A stretch of DNA of 64,000 nt from contig NC_090698.1 of the NCBI RefSeq assembly GCF_040954835.1, positions 34,277,501 to 34,341,500 of the forward strand, in the 5' to 3' direction. The DNA is from Lepisosteus oculatus (Eukaryota > Chordata > Actinopteri > Semionotiformes > Lepisosteidae). Below the pieces are notes generated by a model. It was not told the DNA's origin. It made no database searches and saw nothing but the letters and a program-made list of their open reading frames with translations. The position numbers and the translations under genes were made by a program. This document shows positions 22,818 through 33,973 of this stretch, piece by piece. How positions within the stretch are numbered: position 1 is the stretch's first letter; each line of letters opens with the position of its first letter.

Positions 22818-23213
22818 TGTTGTAACAGAAGAAATAAGGTTCTTGATCCCAAGATGAAGTAAAACAGATGAGTTTATTGCATGCAAGGAACAATAAAGCC
22901 GAAGTCTTGTTTCCCGCAAGAAACAACAAAACCAAAGTATTGTTCCCCGTACTGGTACAAACTTTTGGGTTATATAGTGTCTTTTTCTCCGTTTCTGACG
23001 TCACTCGGTCTGATGGTAAAGAGGGGGGTTCATGGTATTTGGCCAGTTTGCGATGTTCTGGCCAAATGGTCAGTTTAAGATTACACCCAGGGGGGTTCCT
23101 AGCTTGCATCTGCAATCCTTATCAGTTAACCCCCTTTCCTGCCATAAACCCCAGCTTGTGACTTAGAAGTCTACACCTCATTAAAGGATTAAATTCAAAC
23201 CCCCGTTTTCACA
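22818..23213 (-). repeat. ERV1 3' LTR
   Basis: On the minus strand it starts TGTGAAAACGG directly after a purine tract (aaggggggaatgaagaaaga, the polypurine tract). It has a tatataac TATA-like box (plus-strand 22965-22975) and an aataaa polyadenylation signal (plus-strand 22870-22876), and ends near ...acaaca. This U3-R-U5 order fits a retroviral LTR of about 0.4 kb. The outer (U5) boundary is uncertain, because no second LTR was found for comparison. Confidence 0.7.
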
Positions 23214-23440
23214 TCTTTCTTCATTCCCCCCTTATAAAATATGGCATACGTCAGTGTAGCCTATTTTTATACATACAATGTCAGGGCAGATCTTTCCTTT
23301 CTTGGCGAACAGGTATGTATTGCCATGACATTGTACGTTCCACGGTTATAGCAAGATGTGATACATGTTTTTGTGCATGTGATGATTACAATTATACATA
23401 TAAACAATACTATTCCTACAAATAAACACCGTAAAAAGGT

Positions 23441-23605
23441 ACAAGTAATAGGTTTATTCCATGCTGAAAAAAAAGGTGTGAAGGCTGAAGAAGGCTCCAC
23501 GGCCGAAACGTTGTGTTCTCTTTCTTCTTTTTTTTCAGCATGGAATAAACCTATTACTTGTTCCTTTGCAGCCTATGCATGCTGACGCAGCTACCCACCT
23601 GAACT
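23441..23605 (+). mobile_element. Hairpin retroelement inserted in ERV1 env (10-bp target duplication)
   Basis: Flanked by gtaaaaaggt at 23431-23440 and at 23606-23615. Comparison with the uninterrupted ERV2 env (around 43225) shows that this 165-bp piece is an insertion. Its two arms (about 23444-23471 and 23532-23565) are reverse complements. The middle carries ctgaagaaggctccacggcc followed by gaaacgtt, resembling a hammerhead ribozyme core as found in Penelope-like elements (inference). A short tail, gcagcctatgcatgctgac, follows the right arm. Confidence 0.75.
23485..23512 (+). ncRNA. Hammerhead-ribozyme-like core
   Basis: CTGAAGA fits the CUGANGA box. GGC and GCC can pair as a short helix II around TCCACG. 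GAAAC follows, and then GTT fits a minimal helix III with cleavage after GUH, as described for Penelope-like elements. One unpaired A next to helix II and a weak helix I speak against full activity. The call rests on motif order only. Confidence 0.4.
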
Positions 23606-24794
23606 GTAAAAAGGTTCCACCCCAGGCCCCAAACACAGACTTTACCCAAGACCCAATTCCCCAATTTTCAGTATAATAGTCCTGATATTTCTGTCCCTCA
23701 TTGTAAATGTGTTGGGCCAGATCTGAGATGTGCTCAGAATTATCAGGAATATATGTGCAGCATTCAGTGCCAATTACTGCACAAGTTCCTCCTTGGGCCG
23801 CCAGTACATAATCTAAAGCTAGTCGGTTCTGCATGGCCACTGTTCTGAGGGCTACCATCTCATCATTAACAGCCTTCAGACTAGATGAGGTAGAATTTGC
23901 TAATTCTTCTAAAGTCGAGGCCATTTGAATTAACTCTCGACTCAGAAAGTTCATGCCGGCTTGTGGAAATATTATACCTAAATAATATTCCCAATCAGCC
24001 AATTTTCTTTGTGGTCTGTGGTTAGGTCGGAAGGGGCTGTGGGTTTGAACACGGATATGAGGAACCACATATCCTAAATAACATGAGCCAGACCACTGGG
24101 CTGGCAACCATGGGTAGGCTCGTTTTCCACAAATGCAATATGTTCCGTTTGGCGCTCCCCATGCCTCTGAAAATAAGAAGCTTATACCGAATTGTGGGGT
24201 GTGCCGATCCCATCCTGGAATTTGGAAGGATGGATATATTAGAGGTGGATATATTTGCAGCGATGGTAAGGTTGCAACGACTGCATCCAACCAAGTGCAG
24301 ACCATTAGTGTGCTGAAAACATGTGTTTCCCTCACGTTCCTTATTTAGAGTCAGGTATGGTGGTGTATGGCTTCTGTTATATTTAGGAGCGTAAGAGCCT
24401 GTGAAACTCGTGGGCTCTAAGCCTCGCTCCTGTAGATATTGTAATGTTGTGCAGGTTAAAGTCGTGTTATGGCAACCCCCATAGTTTGTCATATTAAAAT
24501 GTCCTAAATTATCCCTCCAAATGATCATACCTATGACTTCCTCGAGACGCCAAGGAATGGTCACCATAGGAAGTCCTCCCTGTACATATTTGGGTAATGC
24601 GGCACACACCCAGCAGGCACTTTGGTTGGTTTTCTTAGCTGTCAGATAGGAGAGGCCTAAAAAGGAATTCATTCCATGTTCTCCTTTGTGGGAGAGATGA
24701 TCATTAATCCCTGCGGAACATAGTCCTACAGCAACAATTATCGTTATTAACAGAAATTATTTCATTCTGAGTCTGCAACTGGGGATGAGGCTCG

Positions 24795-25037
24795 TCAGCA
24801 GTGTGACGCGTGGATCCAGCGATCTTTTCCTTCCACTCGAACCGCAGACTTTGTTGTCAACAGGATCTGGTAGGGTCCGTCCCACCTGGGCTGGAGAACC
24901 TGTGAAGGAAATTTCCTGATCCACACCCACTCTCCTGGGATGAGGTCATGCCCTCCTTCAGGTGGTGGTCCCCACGCCTCCAGGACCTGCTCGCGGGCTC
25001 CTTGGGTGGCCTCTGTCAGCAACTTGCAGTAATACAA
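24795..25037 (-). pseudogene. ERV1 integrase C-terminal fragment
   Basis: The minus frame shows YYCKLLTEATQGAREQV, then GGHDLIPGEWVWIRKFPSQ and WDGPYQILLTTKSAVRVEGK. This is the SH3-like C-terminal domain of gammaretrovirus-type integrase. The catalytic core and zinc-binding part are absent: upstream sequence jumps directly to reverse-transcriptase remnants at about 25050, so RNase H and most of integrase are deleted. Confidence 0.82.
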
Positions 25038-25049
25038 AAGAATGGTTGA

Positions 25050-25700
25050 TCCATCTGAGGAAACCCCAGTCTCAGCACCTGTAAGAGAGCTTGTTTCAAA
25101 TTATTACAGGCGGCTTTTGCTGCGGGAACCAAGGCAATCTTGTCCTTGTACTGCACTCCCCCCTTAAGCAGATCTGTTAAGAGTTGTGCTCACCTTGTAA
25201 AAACATTGCACACAGGCCCTGTTCAAATTTCACAATGCTAGACACAAAAGGGCCTTATCATAACTGCTTCTATTAGACACTCTAAAGCTGAAGCAACTCA
25301 GACTTGTGGGTTTCCTCGTCAGGGGAAGCACTCAGAATACCATCAACATACTGAGTGATCACAGTCAGTTGAAGCCACGTGATACCCTGTTCTGGATAGT
25401 CATTCTTTGTAATGCATAATATTCCAACCCAATAGATCTGGGATAAAACCACCCATTAAAATCTGGTACTCGGCAAGTAAAACGCTGTCCCAATACTCCT
25501 GTGGTCTCCTGCCGTCTTCCCATATACATTAATCTATAGCACACTGTTTAACAGAAGAGTGAAACAAGCATGACAGTAGTGCTCCAGTATCCCCTAACAG
25601 AGAAAGCAACACTCCATTAACAGTACATTTTTAACCACTGGACTGGGACAGACTTAGGGAGGCTACAAGGGATTTACAGGATCTAACCGTTGGGTAAACA
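25050..25700 (-). pseudogene. ERV1 protease and reverse-transcriptase remnants
   Basis: On the minus strand the order is protease, with a LLGDTGALLS motif (DTG active site; plus-strand about 25570-25625), then scattered RT pieces. The last part (25050-25210) is alignable to ERV2 46390-46570. Numerous stops and frameshifts interrupt the frame and the catalytic palm is not recognisable. Confidence 0.65.
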
Positions 25701-26095
25701 GATCTTCTCACAAGACGTTATTCTCCCCAGTCTCGATTCTAAACCTACAGCGTTTCAGCATGTCTGGTTTCGAGACATTCGAATAAAACCAAATTGTTTC
25801 CACTATTGCAACTAATTGTATAAAAATACAAAAACTGTTTAACTACTTTTACGTCCACCTGTACTGTACTTATACGTTTCAGACGCTTTTATATTTTCCA
25901 ATCTCCTTAAGTTGATTTTCGTCAAGTCTCTTTAGTTACGTCTCTAGCCAGTCCCGTTGGCTAAACACACTCACACCGTCATTTAGTAGACCAAAACTCA
26001 CAGTTACGCACACAAATTCATAAAACACACATACACATCGAGAATATATTTTTCTCTTCGTACTACAATGTGCTGTATTCTTGTTTTACTTCTAC
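25701..26095 (-). other. ERV1 internal region, unrecognised
   Basis: Lies between the Gag-like and protease-like parts of ERV1. No capsid sequence comparable to ERV2 is visible, so much of Gag has been deleted or replaced here. Confidence 0.35.
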
Positions 26096-26990
26096 ATTAA
26101 TCCTTTTAATTCCTGAAGCGCACTCCAGGTTCGCTGCATTTCTAATTTCGGGTGCGGTACTTTAGCCCACCGGTCAATATCTTCCGGTTTTGGATTTGAT
26201 CGTATGGGGGAATCAGGGAAGGTAGGTGCGAGTGCAGACCCCCTCGACGGAGTGCAAAACAGTTAGAGTGACGCTGTCATCAACAGCGTCAGCCCCCGCT
26301 ACATCAGGCCCTCTCCCGCTTAGGGTGAGAGTACAGGTCTGCGGGCGCCCTCTGTTTAAGAAGGGAGTTCCTGTTCCGTCTCTATCACACTCGTACCAGG
26401 TGTCATCCCACTCAGACCCCCTGTCTCCATGTGGGTCACTGTGGGAATTGATCCCAATTATTTTCATTTCCTGCCTGTGTGTTCCCCTATGGGAGAGCAG
26501 GATATAACACATGAACTAGTGCAGTGCGACCAGGAACTAATTCTTCTTTTAGTTTCTGATTCTCCTGCACTGCCTCTTTTCGCTTTTGTTTATACTCTTT
26601 CGTAGCGAGTAAAGTATCTTTTCTTCTGTGTTTTTGTTTTCCCCGTAAACACACTTTTAAGAAGTCACATCCCAATTTATTTTTTTTCTCGTGTATCTGC
26701 CACCACTGGTGCCGGCCGTGCACCAGGGTGGGAGCTACATGCTTGTGCTTTTGCCAATCAGTACTCATATGCTTTCTTTACAGGCATCTTCGCCCCAGAC
26801 TCCCTCTGACAAACTCAACTTTTCGCATATTTTTCTCCTTTTTTTTTCCTGTCAACTTACAGTTTTCCGATATATAAACGGACCCTTCCCACTTTCTCAA
26901 ACCATCAGTTAGCACACATGTTCGGTCTCTTTTACTTTTGTCGTGTGTGAGGTAACAGCTCATGCAGTAAGGGGATGCTTTCACTTGAAA
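26096..26990 (-). pseudogene. ERV1 gag N-terminal part
   Basis: The minus frames at 26768-26487 and 26512-26110 include a basic, Lys-rich N-terminal segment and a later NPKPEDIDRWAKVPHPKLEM block. That block matches the corresponding ERV2 block (SPKPEDIDWWAKEVPHPK, about 49080-49150). The frame ends at a stop soon after, and the capsid that follows in ERV2 is missing. Confidence 0.7.
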
Positions 26991-27419
26991 AACCTGTGCA
27001 TTCCTGCACTCATTCAGCCAAGGGCGTCTGTTACCTCCAGATCTAAATGCCTCTCAGAGACTTTAGAGAGGACTTGCACCACACTGTTCACAGGTAAGGA
27101 ACGAGACCTCGAAAACCCCCTTTCTTGATCAGTAATTGACCATCCCCAGAACGCCAGCATCGCTGCTTTTGCCCCGGGGTGGACTTACGCACTGAGCTCA
27201 ATCAGGGCGATTCTCGGGTCTCAACGTCCTTTAAATCCTGCTACTTAATGCTTTGTTCTTTTATTATGAGGTGTGTTTACGTTAGTGTCGTGCGTGTGTA
27301 TATGTATTTCACAAACAAGGAAAATACCAAAAACATACATACATATATATCTTTTCTACTTCTGTTTCTTTTAAAACAAAAAACCACGCCACGCCAATCT
27401 GTGCACGAGGCGTAGCTAA

Positions 27420-27800
27420 TCTCAGGACCCCGGGCGCAATTAAGGCCCACACCAATCCTGGATTATACGTGCATTTAATGTACCACTCAGCTCCAGAACC
27501 CCGGGCGCAATTAAAGCCCACACCGATCCTGAGCCTCAGAACTCCGGGCGCAATTAAGGCCCACACCAGTCCTGAACTACGTGCATTTAATGCACCACTT
27601 GCTCTAGAACCCCGGGCGCAATTAAGGCCCACACCGATCCTGAGCCTTAGAACTCCGGGCCCAATTAAGGCCCAAACCAGTTCTGACCTTCAGAACTCCG
27701 GGCGCAATTAAGGCCCACACCAGTCCTGAACTTCGCGGTAAGGGTCCAAAACCTGTTCAAAAACTCCACGCGCAATTAAGGCATACACCAGCTTCGAACG
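27420..27800 (-). repeat. Tandem repeat array in the ERV1 leader
   Basis: Seven units sharing ccgggcgcaattaaggccc, starting near 27421, 27490, 27533, 27601, 27644, 27687 and 27753. The core is about 43 bp; some units carry an extra acgtgcatttaatg block of about 25 bp. The array lies between gag and the expected 5' LTR. A comparable array sits at the same place in ERV2. Confidence 0.9.
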
Positions 27801-28000
27801 CCAGTACACAATACCGCGGACCGCCTGCCAGACCAAATTCTGGGCTTACAGCAAACAACCCATTACATACACCGGTGTCTTCCCCGGGCCAGAGGAATTC
27901 GGGAACTCACGTTTACTCCGTCATCTCGGGATAACTTTCAAAATTAAATTATGCATGCAAACCTGTGAACTAGAAAGATAACTGAGATATCCATCCATTT
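27801..28000 (-). other. ERV1 leader end; 5' LTR missing
   Basis: The segment with ccccgggccagaggaattc resembles cttgggccaggggaattcc in the ERV2 leader. It then passes into unrelated sequence and a SINE. No copy of the 22818-23213 LTR is found, so the 5' end of ERV1 has been lost. Confidence 0.5.
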
Positions 28001-28004
28001 ATAA

Positions 28005-28335
28005 TGGTGGCTAAGTGGTTAGCATTGCTATCTTGGAGCACTGGGGTCCTAGATTCAATTCCTGCCATCCTGTGTGTGTGGGGTTTGCATGTTCTCTCTG
28101 GGTTACATGGTTTTTCTCCATATGTGTGATTTGACTCCCTCTGGCACTCCAAAACATACTGGTAAGTTAATTGGTTTATGGGAAAACTGGCCCTGGTGTG
28201 TGTGTGTTTGTGTCTGTCTGTCCTGTGATGGACTGGCGCTATGTCCAGGGTGTATTCTGCCTTGTGTCCGTTGCTTACTGGGATAGGCTCCTAATCCTCT
28301 GTACTGGATAAAGAGATTAGAAATGGATGGAAGTA
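28005..28335 (+). repeat. tRNA-derived SINE, full length
   Basis: The head ggtggctaagtggttagcat (A-box region) and cctagattcaattcc (B-box region) are followed by gggtttgcatgttctctctg and aaacatactggtaagttaat. A TG-rich run and the L2-like tail with ggataggctcc and aaatggatgga complete it. The fuller form explains the fragments at 1-207 and 1880-2047. Confidence 0.85.
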
Positions 28336-28960
28336 AAGGCACTGTGTGGATTGAACTATACACAGTGTTAGAAACCTGCTATGAAATGGCAGCATATCAC
28401 TGAGAATAAAATATTTTATAGTGCTGGCTTAAGTAAACAGCCTTTCCACCTCTCTTGCACATCAGTATCCATACCTAGTTATTTAAACAAATTGCCTCTA
28501 ATTATAAACATCTTAATATGCTGGCTCTGTGGATCCGCATCAGCGATGTTTGCCCATTCCTTCAATTCATGTGCATCCAACACACAGTTCAATGCTAGCA
28601 ACTACACAAAATCTAAAATACAATCCTCATTTCAGTATCTATGTAAACATACAGTCTGTTAACTTCATCATCTTCATCAAAAGTATGCCTAACCCCATTA
28701 GGAAGTGTTCTTGTTATCAGTGTATTCCTCAGCTATCCCAAAATTATCTTCTTACCAACATCTCTAGTTTTTTATCCTGCAATAACTCAGCCAACACTTA
28801 AATCTCGAAAAGCTGCTTGTGTTCATTTCTTTAAATCACAATATCATGTGTAAATACTGTCCATATAATACTCTGCATTGTGGAATAATAGTTTATTTTA
28901 AAGGGAACTAGAGAAACTAAGAACTAGAGAAATCAAGAAAGGCTTTTTTTTCTAGAATTA
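28336..28960 (+). repeat. Dispersed repeat A, copy 3 (longest)
   Basis: Homologous to 208-440 and to the inverted 1620-1880. It continues about 340 bp further (28570-28910) than copy 1. Its open frames are carried along with the repeat and I do not call them genes. Confidence 0.75.
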
Positions 28961-29500
28961 ATAAATGCACATCCTGTTCACTGGGGAAATTAAATCCACA
29001 CTGAGCAATCTTCAATATGTTCAGAATATGACAGCGAGAATCCTATCAGGGATGCATTACACCTGTTTTCAAGTCCTTGCATTGGTTACCTATCAGGTTT
29101 CGAGTCAACTTCAAAATCCTCATCCTCATTCAGTACCTACAGTATATGGCTTATTATCTGTCTACTCCCCACCTTTGTCCGTCTGACTCTGGTCTTCTAG
29201 CTGTCCTCAAGAACATCTACATTCTGTGGGTGACAGGGTCTTCTCTAGCTGCACCCCAGAGCTCTCAATTTGTATTCCCAGTGATATCAGTCACGTACCC
29301 TGAGTGCATTTAAATCTAACCTCAGAACCTTTCTTTTCAGAAGACTTAGTGTCTGTATCTGCTTCATTTTCTAATTTTGGTAGCACCTTTAACTGCTTGT
29401 CTTTCTTATATCTGTTTTTATATCTACTGTATTGCTTTGAGATGCCACTTTTAAAGGTGATATATAAAATAAAGTTTTTTATTATTGTTATAGAGAAACA
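28961..29500 (+). pseudogene. L2/Rex-type LINE, ORF2 C-terminus and 3' UTR
   Basis: The frame at 29077 shows MHWLPIRFRVNFKILIL, and later (29310 on) a SNLRTFLFRRL-like segment, the typical end of L2/Rex LINE ORF2. It then has gctttgagatgccactttta and an aaataaag tail near 29470. It is 5' truncated with frameshifts. The parallel pieces at 485-665 and 2048-2275 are the same LINE split by R2 and other insertions. Confidence 0.75.
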
Positions 29501-29945
29501 TGATCAGTTTTCCCTGGTCCAGATAAAAAGATCTAAAGCATACTAGTTTGTCACTCTTCTCATTCCCTTTGCTAAATAACTTTTCATACTAATCTGATCA
29601 ATCTAACTGCCTGTTTTCTGTGCTTTCTCTATCCTGCTAGATTTGCAATTATTCTGAACATTTTGTTCTTTAAATAACTCATTTCTAAATACCTTTTTTC
29701 ACTGTTAACATCTTGCAGCAAAGCTGCGACAAAATATACACTTAGCACAGTTCATCCTGCTACCAACATTGAATAACAAAATCTTAAGATTTCTATATTT
29801 ATGTCTTTATTTAGTGGTTTCATTAGTGACAAAGGCTAAACTTTCTTGGAAAAATGTATTTTATGTGTTGCAGAAAAAACTGACTTGCTTTAACAAAGTA
29901 TGTTTACAAATCCTTTCACCTGGCAATCTACCTGAATGCCCAACT
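29501..29945 (+). repeat. Repeated flank shared with 2280-2720
   Basis: ctttgctaaataacttttc through ttcacctggca matches 2340-2712 with small indels. The duplication therefore extends beyond the LINE 3' end, either as part of a longer element or as a segmental copy. Confidence 0.7.
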
Positions 29946-30304
29946 ATCTGAGAAGCCCTCCATGAAACCATGGTTGCTATTAATTCATTTAGGGCTTATT
30001 GACAGAATTGCTGTTTTTTATGCATGCTAATTTTCTGATTCCTCACTCTGTTTCATGTTTATAGATAAGACTTTATCGATCGTGAAGGGAAATTGATGTA
30101 CATGATGAACATGTTTGCATGTTCTTTTGTAACATACACCTTTTTGTGATTTTTTTTGTATATCTAAGCAAGTGTTCCTGCATCCCTTTTCTGCACTTTA
30201 GTCATGGCTTTTTTTCTGTTTGCTTATTTCAAAGCAACACCTGCTAAATTTCTAAAACTTTTTACTCATGTTTGTAGAGAAAACCGGTTCAGGGACGCCA
30301 AATA

Positions 30305-31665
30305 TGTAATCATAGTGGCTCTCTGAAGGCACCAGTTCTGTAGGGTTTGGGCGTTTACTGTGACAATTATTAATTGTAGCAGTAAATCACAAAGTTGATT
30401 CTTTTGGTGGCTTTAGAATCCAACCATGCGATATAACTCAAACAACTCACACACACAGGTACTAATACACGAGGATACATTTATTAATACATAGAATATG
30501 CATATAAACCTAACAGATCTTAGCGAGAGGGTTATCAGAATACAAAAGGTATATATTCAATCAGTTACAAAGTGTTACACATATCAAGAGGACATACGTT
30601 CAGTATATCATTCATTAAGACCGTTTCGTAAAGTGAACTTGGTTACAACTTCTACATTAGATACTCAAACAAGTACATAACTCTTAGGAATTAAATTGAT
30701 ATCAACTTGTTGGGATAACAATTGAATTCTCGAGCTGTAATGCATTGAAGTTGAATACTCATCCAATCTCTGGGGATTCAGATCTCCTGCGGACTCAAAG
30801 AAACAGTTGCAGGCTGTTGCTGTCCAATCCGCGCTCTCTGGCTCCGTGCCAGGCTGTGCTGTGCGGCTTGCGACGGTGCGCTGCTGATGCTCATTGTTGG
30901 CTTTAACTAGCAAAGTTTGTCCACAGGAGAAAAGATGACTGTGGGTCCCAGCAAGTCAGGAAGAGGACCGGTTCGTTCCTGATGAAGAGCTAGTTCTGAT
31001 TAGTAATTCAGCTGTCCACAGTTCCGACCTGTTCACGAGGCCTGCTGCTGGTTACTCTCTGGCAACCTCCACTCTAGACTCTTAGAACAAAGGAAAGTTC
31101 TGGCACTCGGACACACTGGCCGTTCCGTGGTTATCCGGGCTGAGTCTCAGGATGGTCAGGAGGCGCGCTGCGAGAATGTCCTGCCCTTGGGAGCCTTCTG
31201 CTCCTGGGCCGTCCTCCCCTGGAATTCTCACAGAATCTTGTTGAATCTGAATCTGAATCTCTCAGGCTCTCTGTGTTGCCTGTTTTTACCTGGAGGAACT
31301 TCAGCTCATTGATTGGCTGAAAGTTCCATGGGCATCAGAGTCCCACGTGGGTTACTCGGCCCTACCAGTCCCTGATTGGTTGATCAAGGTGAGATATGAG
31401 TCACTTAGTCCTGACACTTAGTAATGCAGTCCAGATGTCCAACTCGCACTCCCTAGACAGATAGGCGCCAATGGATAACCATTGATCATGATAGCCAGGC
31501 TTAGCTAAGTGCATCCCCCTTTGGGAGCTGTCCTTATCAAAAGAAAACATCTTGCATGAATAGTTTCTCTGTGGCTGCACCACAGAGATGAACAGAGAAA
31601 TGGGGCCTCATTTGGGAAGCTCAGAAACACTTAATTCTGCCTTATTATTAAGCCTCGCCGCTACA
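30305..31665 (-). repeat. Long retroviral-type LTR (LTR-X), copy 1
   Basis: On the minus strand it runs from TGTAGCGGCGAGGC to ...atgattaca (TG...CA). It contains an aataaa signal (plus-strand near 30479) and a tatatg TATA-like region. It is homologous over its full length to 46980-48409. Next to its inner edge (30285-30303) lies ggttcagggacgcca, on the minus strand TGGCGTCCCTGAACC, which looks like a primer-binding site, so this may be a 5' LTR. No retroviral genes follow on the left. Confidence 0.7.
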
Positions 31666-31787
31666 TGTGCATTTTTGTATTTTTTACACCTCTAGCACTT
31701 TAACATCCTGAATTTTCATTTGCCTTAATTTGTAGAATGAACTTGAGTTTTAGCCTAAAGAAGTTTTCATTATCTTTTGTTTCTTGT

Positions 31788-32210
31788 CCTACAACTGTTA
31801 TTATTGATCACCGAATTATTGTTCTTGACATGACTTCATTCAGCCTTTCCTGAACGTCTATGACAGGCAGAGAGAGTGCTGTTTCTGGTGCGATCTTTTG
31901 CAGCTGACATTTCACTGTTTTAAACGAACAAGAAATTAGATTGCTCATAGATCACTTTTCCTATATAAACACAGCGTAATTTCCCTCCAAAAATCCTCTT
32001 TTTCTTGTTCGTTTTAGAGACCTTGATCGAAACTGATTTTAGATGTCAGAAAGGATTTCTTTTCTCTGTATTTCCTACATTGCTTTGTCGAGATTTTAAC
32101 TTTATATCTAACTTTATATCTAGGCTCAGATTTCAACTATAAATCGTACAGTAATTAATAGCAGTAAATACTGATGTTTTGCGCCCTCTTACCACAAAAA
32201 TATATATGTT
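31788..32210 (+). repeat. Repeat R2, copy 2
   Basis: About 97 percent identical by eye to 666-1084, including ctgaacgtctatgacaggc, the TATA-like tcctatataaacacagcg and ttttgcgccctct. Both copies start at the same base, gtcctacaactg, and end at ccacaaaaatatat. Confidence 0.75.
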
Positions 32211-33965
32211 TTGTAGCTGGGATGAACTTTATTTCATACGCGTAGCTACTGCGATTCGGACACGGACGGTTAAACATGGCGGCAAATCAGACACCCACAG
32301 AGGGGGGGGGGGGCGTCTTCTCGCCTCCATAACTAAAATGCCAAATAGGATTGGCTTAAGCGACATACACAGTCGTGTAACTGACAGTTTGAGGTAGCCT
32401 ATCGTGTACATTTTGCTTTGTTGCTGATAGGTTAAGCTTTCGAAACTCTGCCCCAAAGTCATGTGACTGATTTTTCGCCCTGTTTCGTTGGTTAAACGCA
32501 ATGATCACAAGCACCACCATGGTAACTGGAATGTGTAGTTTTTAATTCCGTTTGAATTATAACTGTACGTACTGTCTTCGTATTTGGCCAGGGCTTTAAA
32601 GAGAGGGCGAAAAATTTTCGGTGCCGTTGTCTCCGCTTTAAAGGTACCCCCGTTGCGGAAGAATTCGATCTCGGGACGTTTGCCCAGCGTACTATTAGTC
32701 ATGAAACAAATGAGAACTGCAGTTGCGCATTTGAAACAGAATGCTACTGTATTATTGTGGCTTTAATTTAGTTTGAGACACTCCAGATGAACAAGCAGAC
32801 ACATCACTATTGCTAAATCGTTACAAAAGACACCAACTAATGACCAGTAAAGTTATAACTGAACTGGAAATTAAACTTATCAAATTAGTTGAGCAGAAAA
32901 AAAATGTTTATTGTTCCTCTGATCTTCTAAGCATTTAGATTTTTTTAAAGTTCAATTTTCTTTAGCACAGTGTGCCTCTTGCTTACTTTTCAGAACTTTA
33001 ATTTTTCCTTGAAATAAACTTTTCTCTCACTCCTCCTGTGTCAGTAGAAGCTTACATTTCAAATTAAGTTATTTTTTAGTCAGTTCCAACAACTTACTTT
33101 CAAATTGGGGAAAATCTCGCTGGCGTGTTGTTTTGCTAAGTTGTTGTTGTCATTTACAACAATGACAACCTGTGCATAATCCTTCAACATTACAAGAGTA
33201 ACGCTATAACGGGAGTCATAAAAACGCAAGAAGCCACATTGAATGAGGTTTTGGAATTGTAAAACAACGCTTTTCTTGTCTGTCATTTGGTTTGTGTACC
33301 AGTCCATCAAGAACTAGCACCATCATCACGTCAGTCCTACACAACCTTGCGATTGACTAGGATGAAGCCACCTCTTCCATCTCCAAGGCATTCAGCACAC
33401 TCTGGTTGTTTTTACACAGTCATTATTGGACCACAGCCACAGGACAGGAAGGGACAGTTAACTATCATAAATCACTTTTAAGACGCCAAGTTGTTTTTAG
33501 TGTATGCTTGGGTGCCACCCATTTCCTCATTATCCCTTCTTTCCTCTGATAACCACAAATATGAAGACCCATCACAATAAAGTATTTAACAGATCTATTC
33601 AGTTGACTCCTAGATTTTAAATAACACATTAAAGCTCATGCTCCAAGTAAATAACTGTTCTCTTCACTCCCTAGGATATCTTAAAATTCACAGCTAGTAA
33701 TAATGATTGCCATTGAACATAATTAATAGTAAATGACACTTTTGTTAATACACACATATTAATAAACTTCATTATTAATAAATGTAGTATGAGAGTTAAG
33801 CAATTTGAGTTAATTATTGCAATAATTTTCCAAGCGATGGATGCAATAATTATTATATTTTATTTGATTGTAATAATAATTATTATAAAAATATTAATAT
33901 TATTTCCACTACATTTGGGAGCCTTCTAATGCAATCTAGCATTATGCCACGTGCGGTACTAAGTT
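32211..33965 (+). other. TMEM38B intron 2, no gene recognised
   Basis: Includes a poly-G run at about 32299-32312, a GC-richer patch at 32240-32700 with a catggcggc motif, and AT-rich DNA after 33500. No supported gene or transposon. Confidence 0.35.
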
Positions 33966-33973
33966 GCTTAAAC

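Larger units (their letters stand above)
23214..24690 (-). pseudogene. ERV1 env (class I, gammaretrovirus-type), broken
   Basis: Minus strand. The surface part lies in 24672-24240 and carries a CWVC motif (CXXC of gammaretroviral SU), several N-glycosylation sites and WRLEEVIGMI. The frame shifts near 24240-24300. The transmembrane part (about 24240-23610) has an RPQRK-like cleavage site, a heptad-rich segment, the MQNRLALDYVLAAQGG region and the CX6CC motif that links to SU in gamma-type Env. A foreign insertion at 23441-23605 splits the region after FGAWGG, and the membrane anchor follows beyond it. Same family as ERV2 env. Not expected to be functional. Confidence 0.88.

Noticed and set aside
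27420..27800. Possible CRISPR-like array
   Set aside because: Units are directly adjacent without unique spacers, and the setting is a vertebrate retroviral leader. It is an ordinary tandem repeat.
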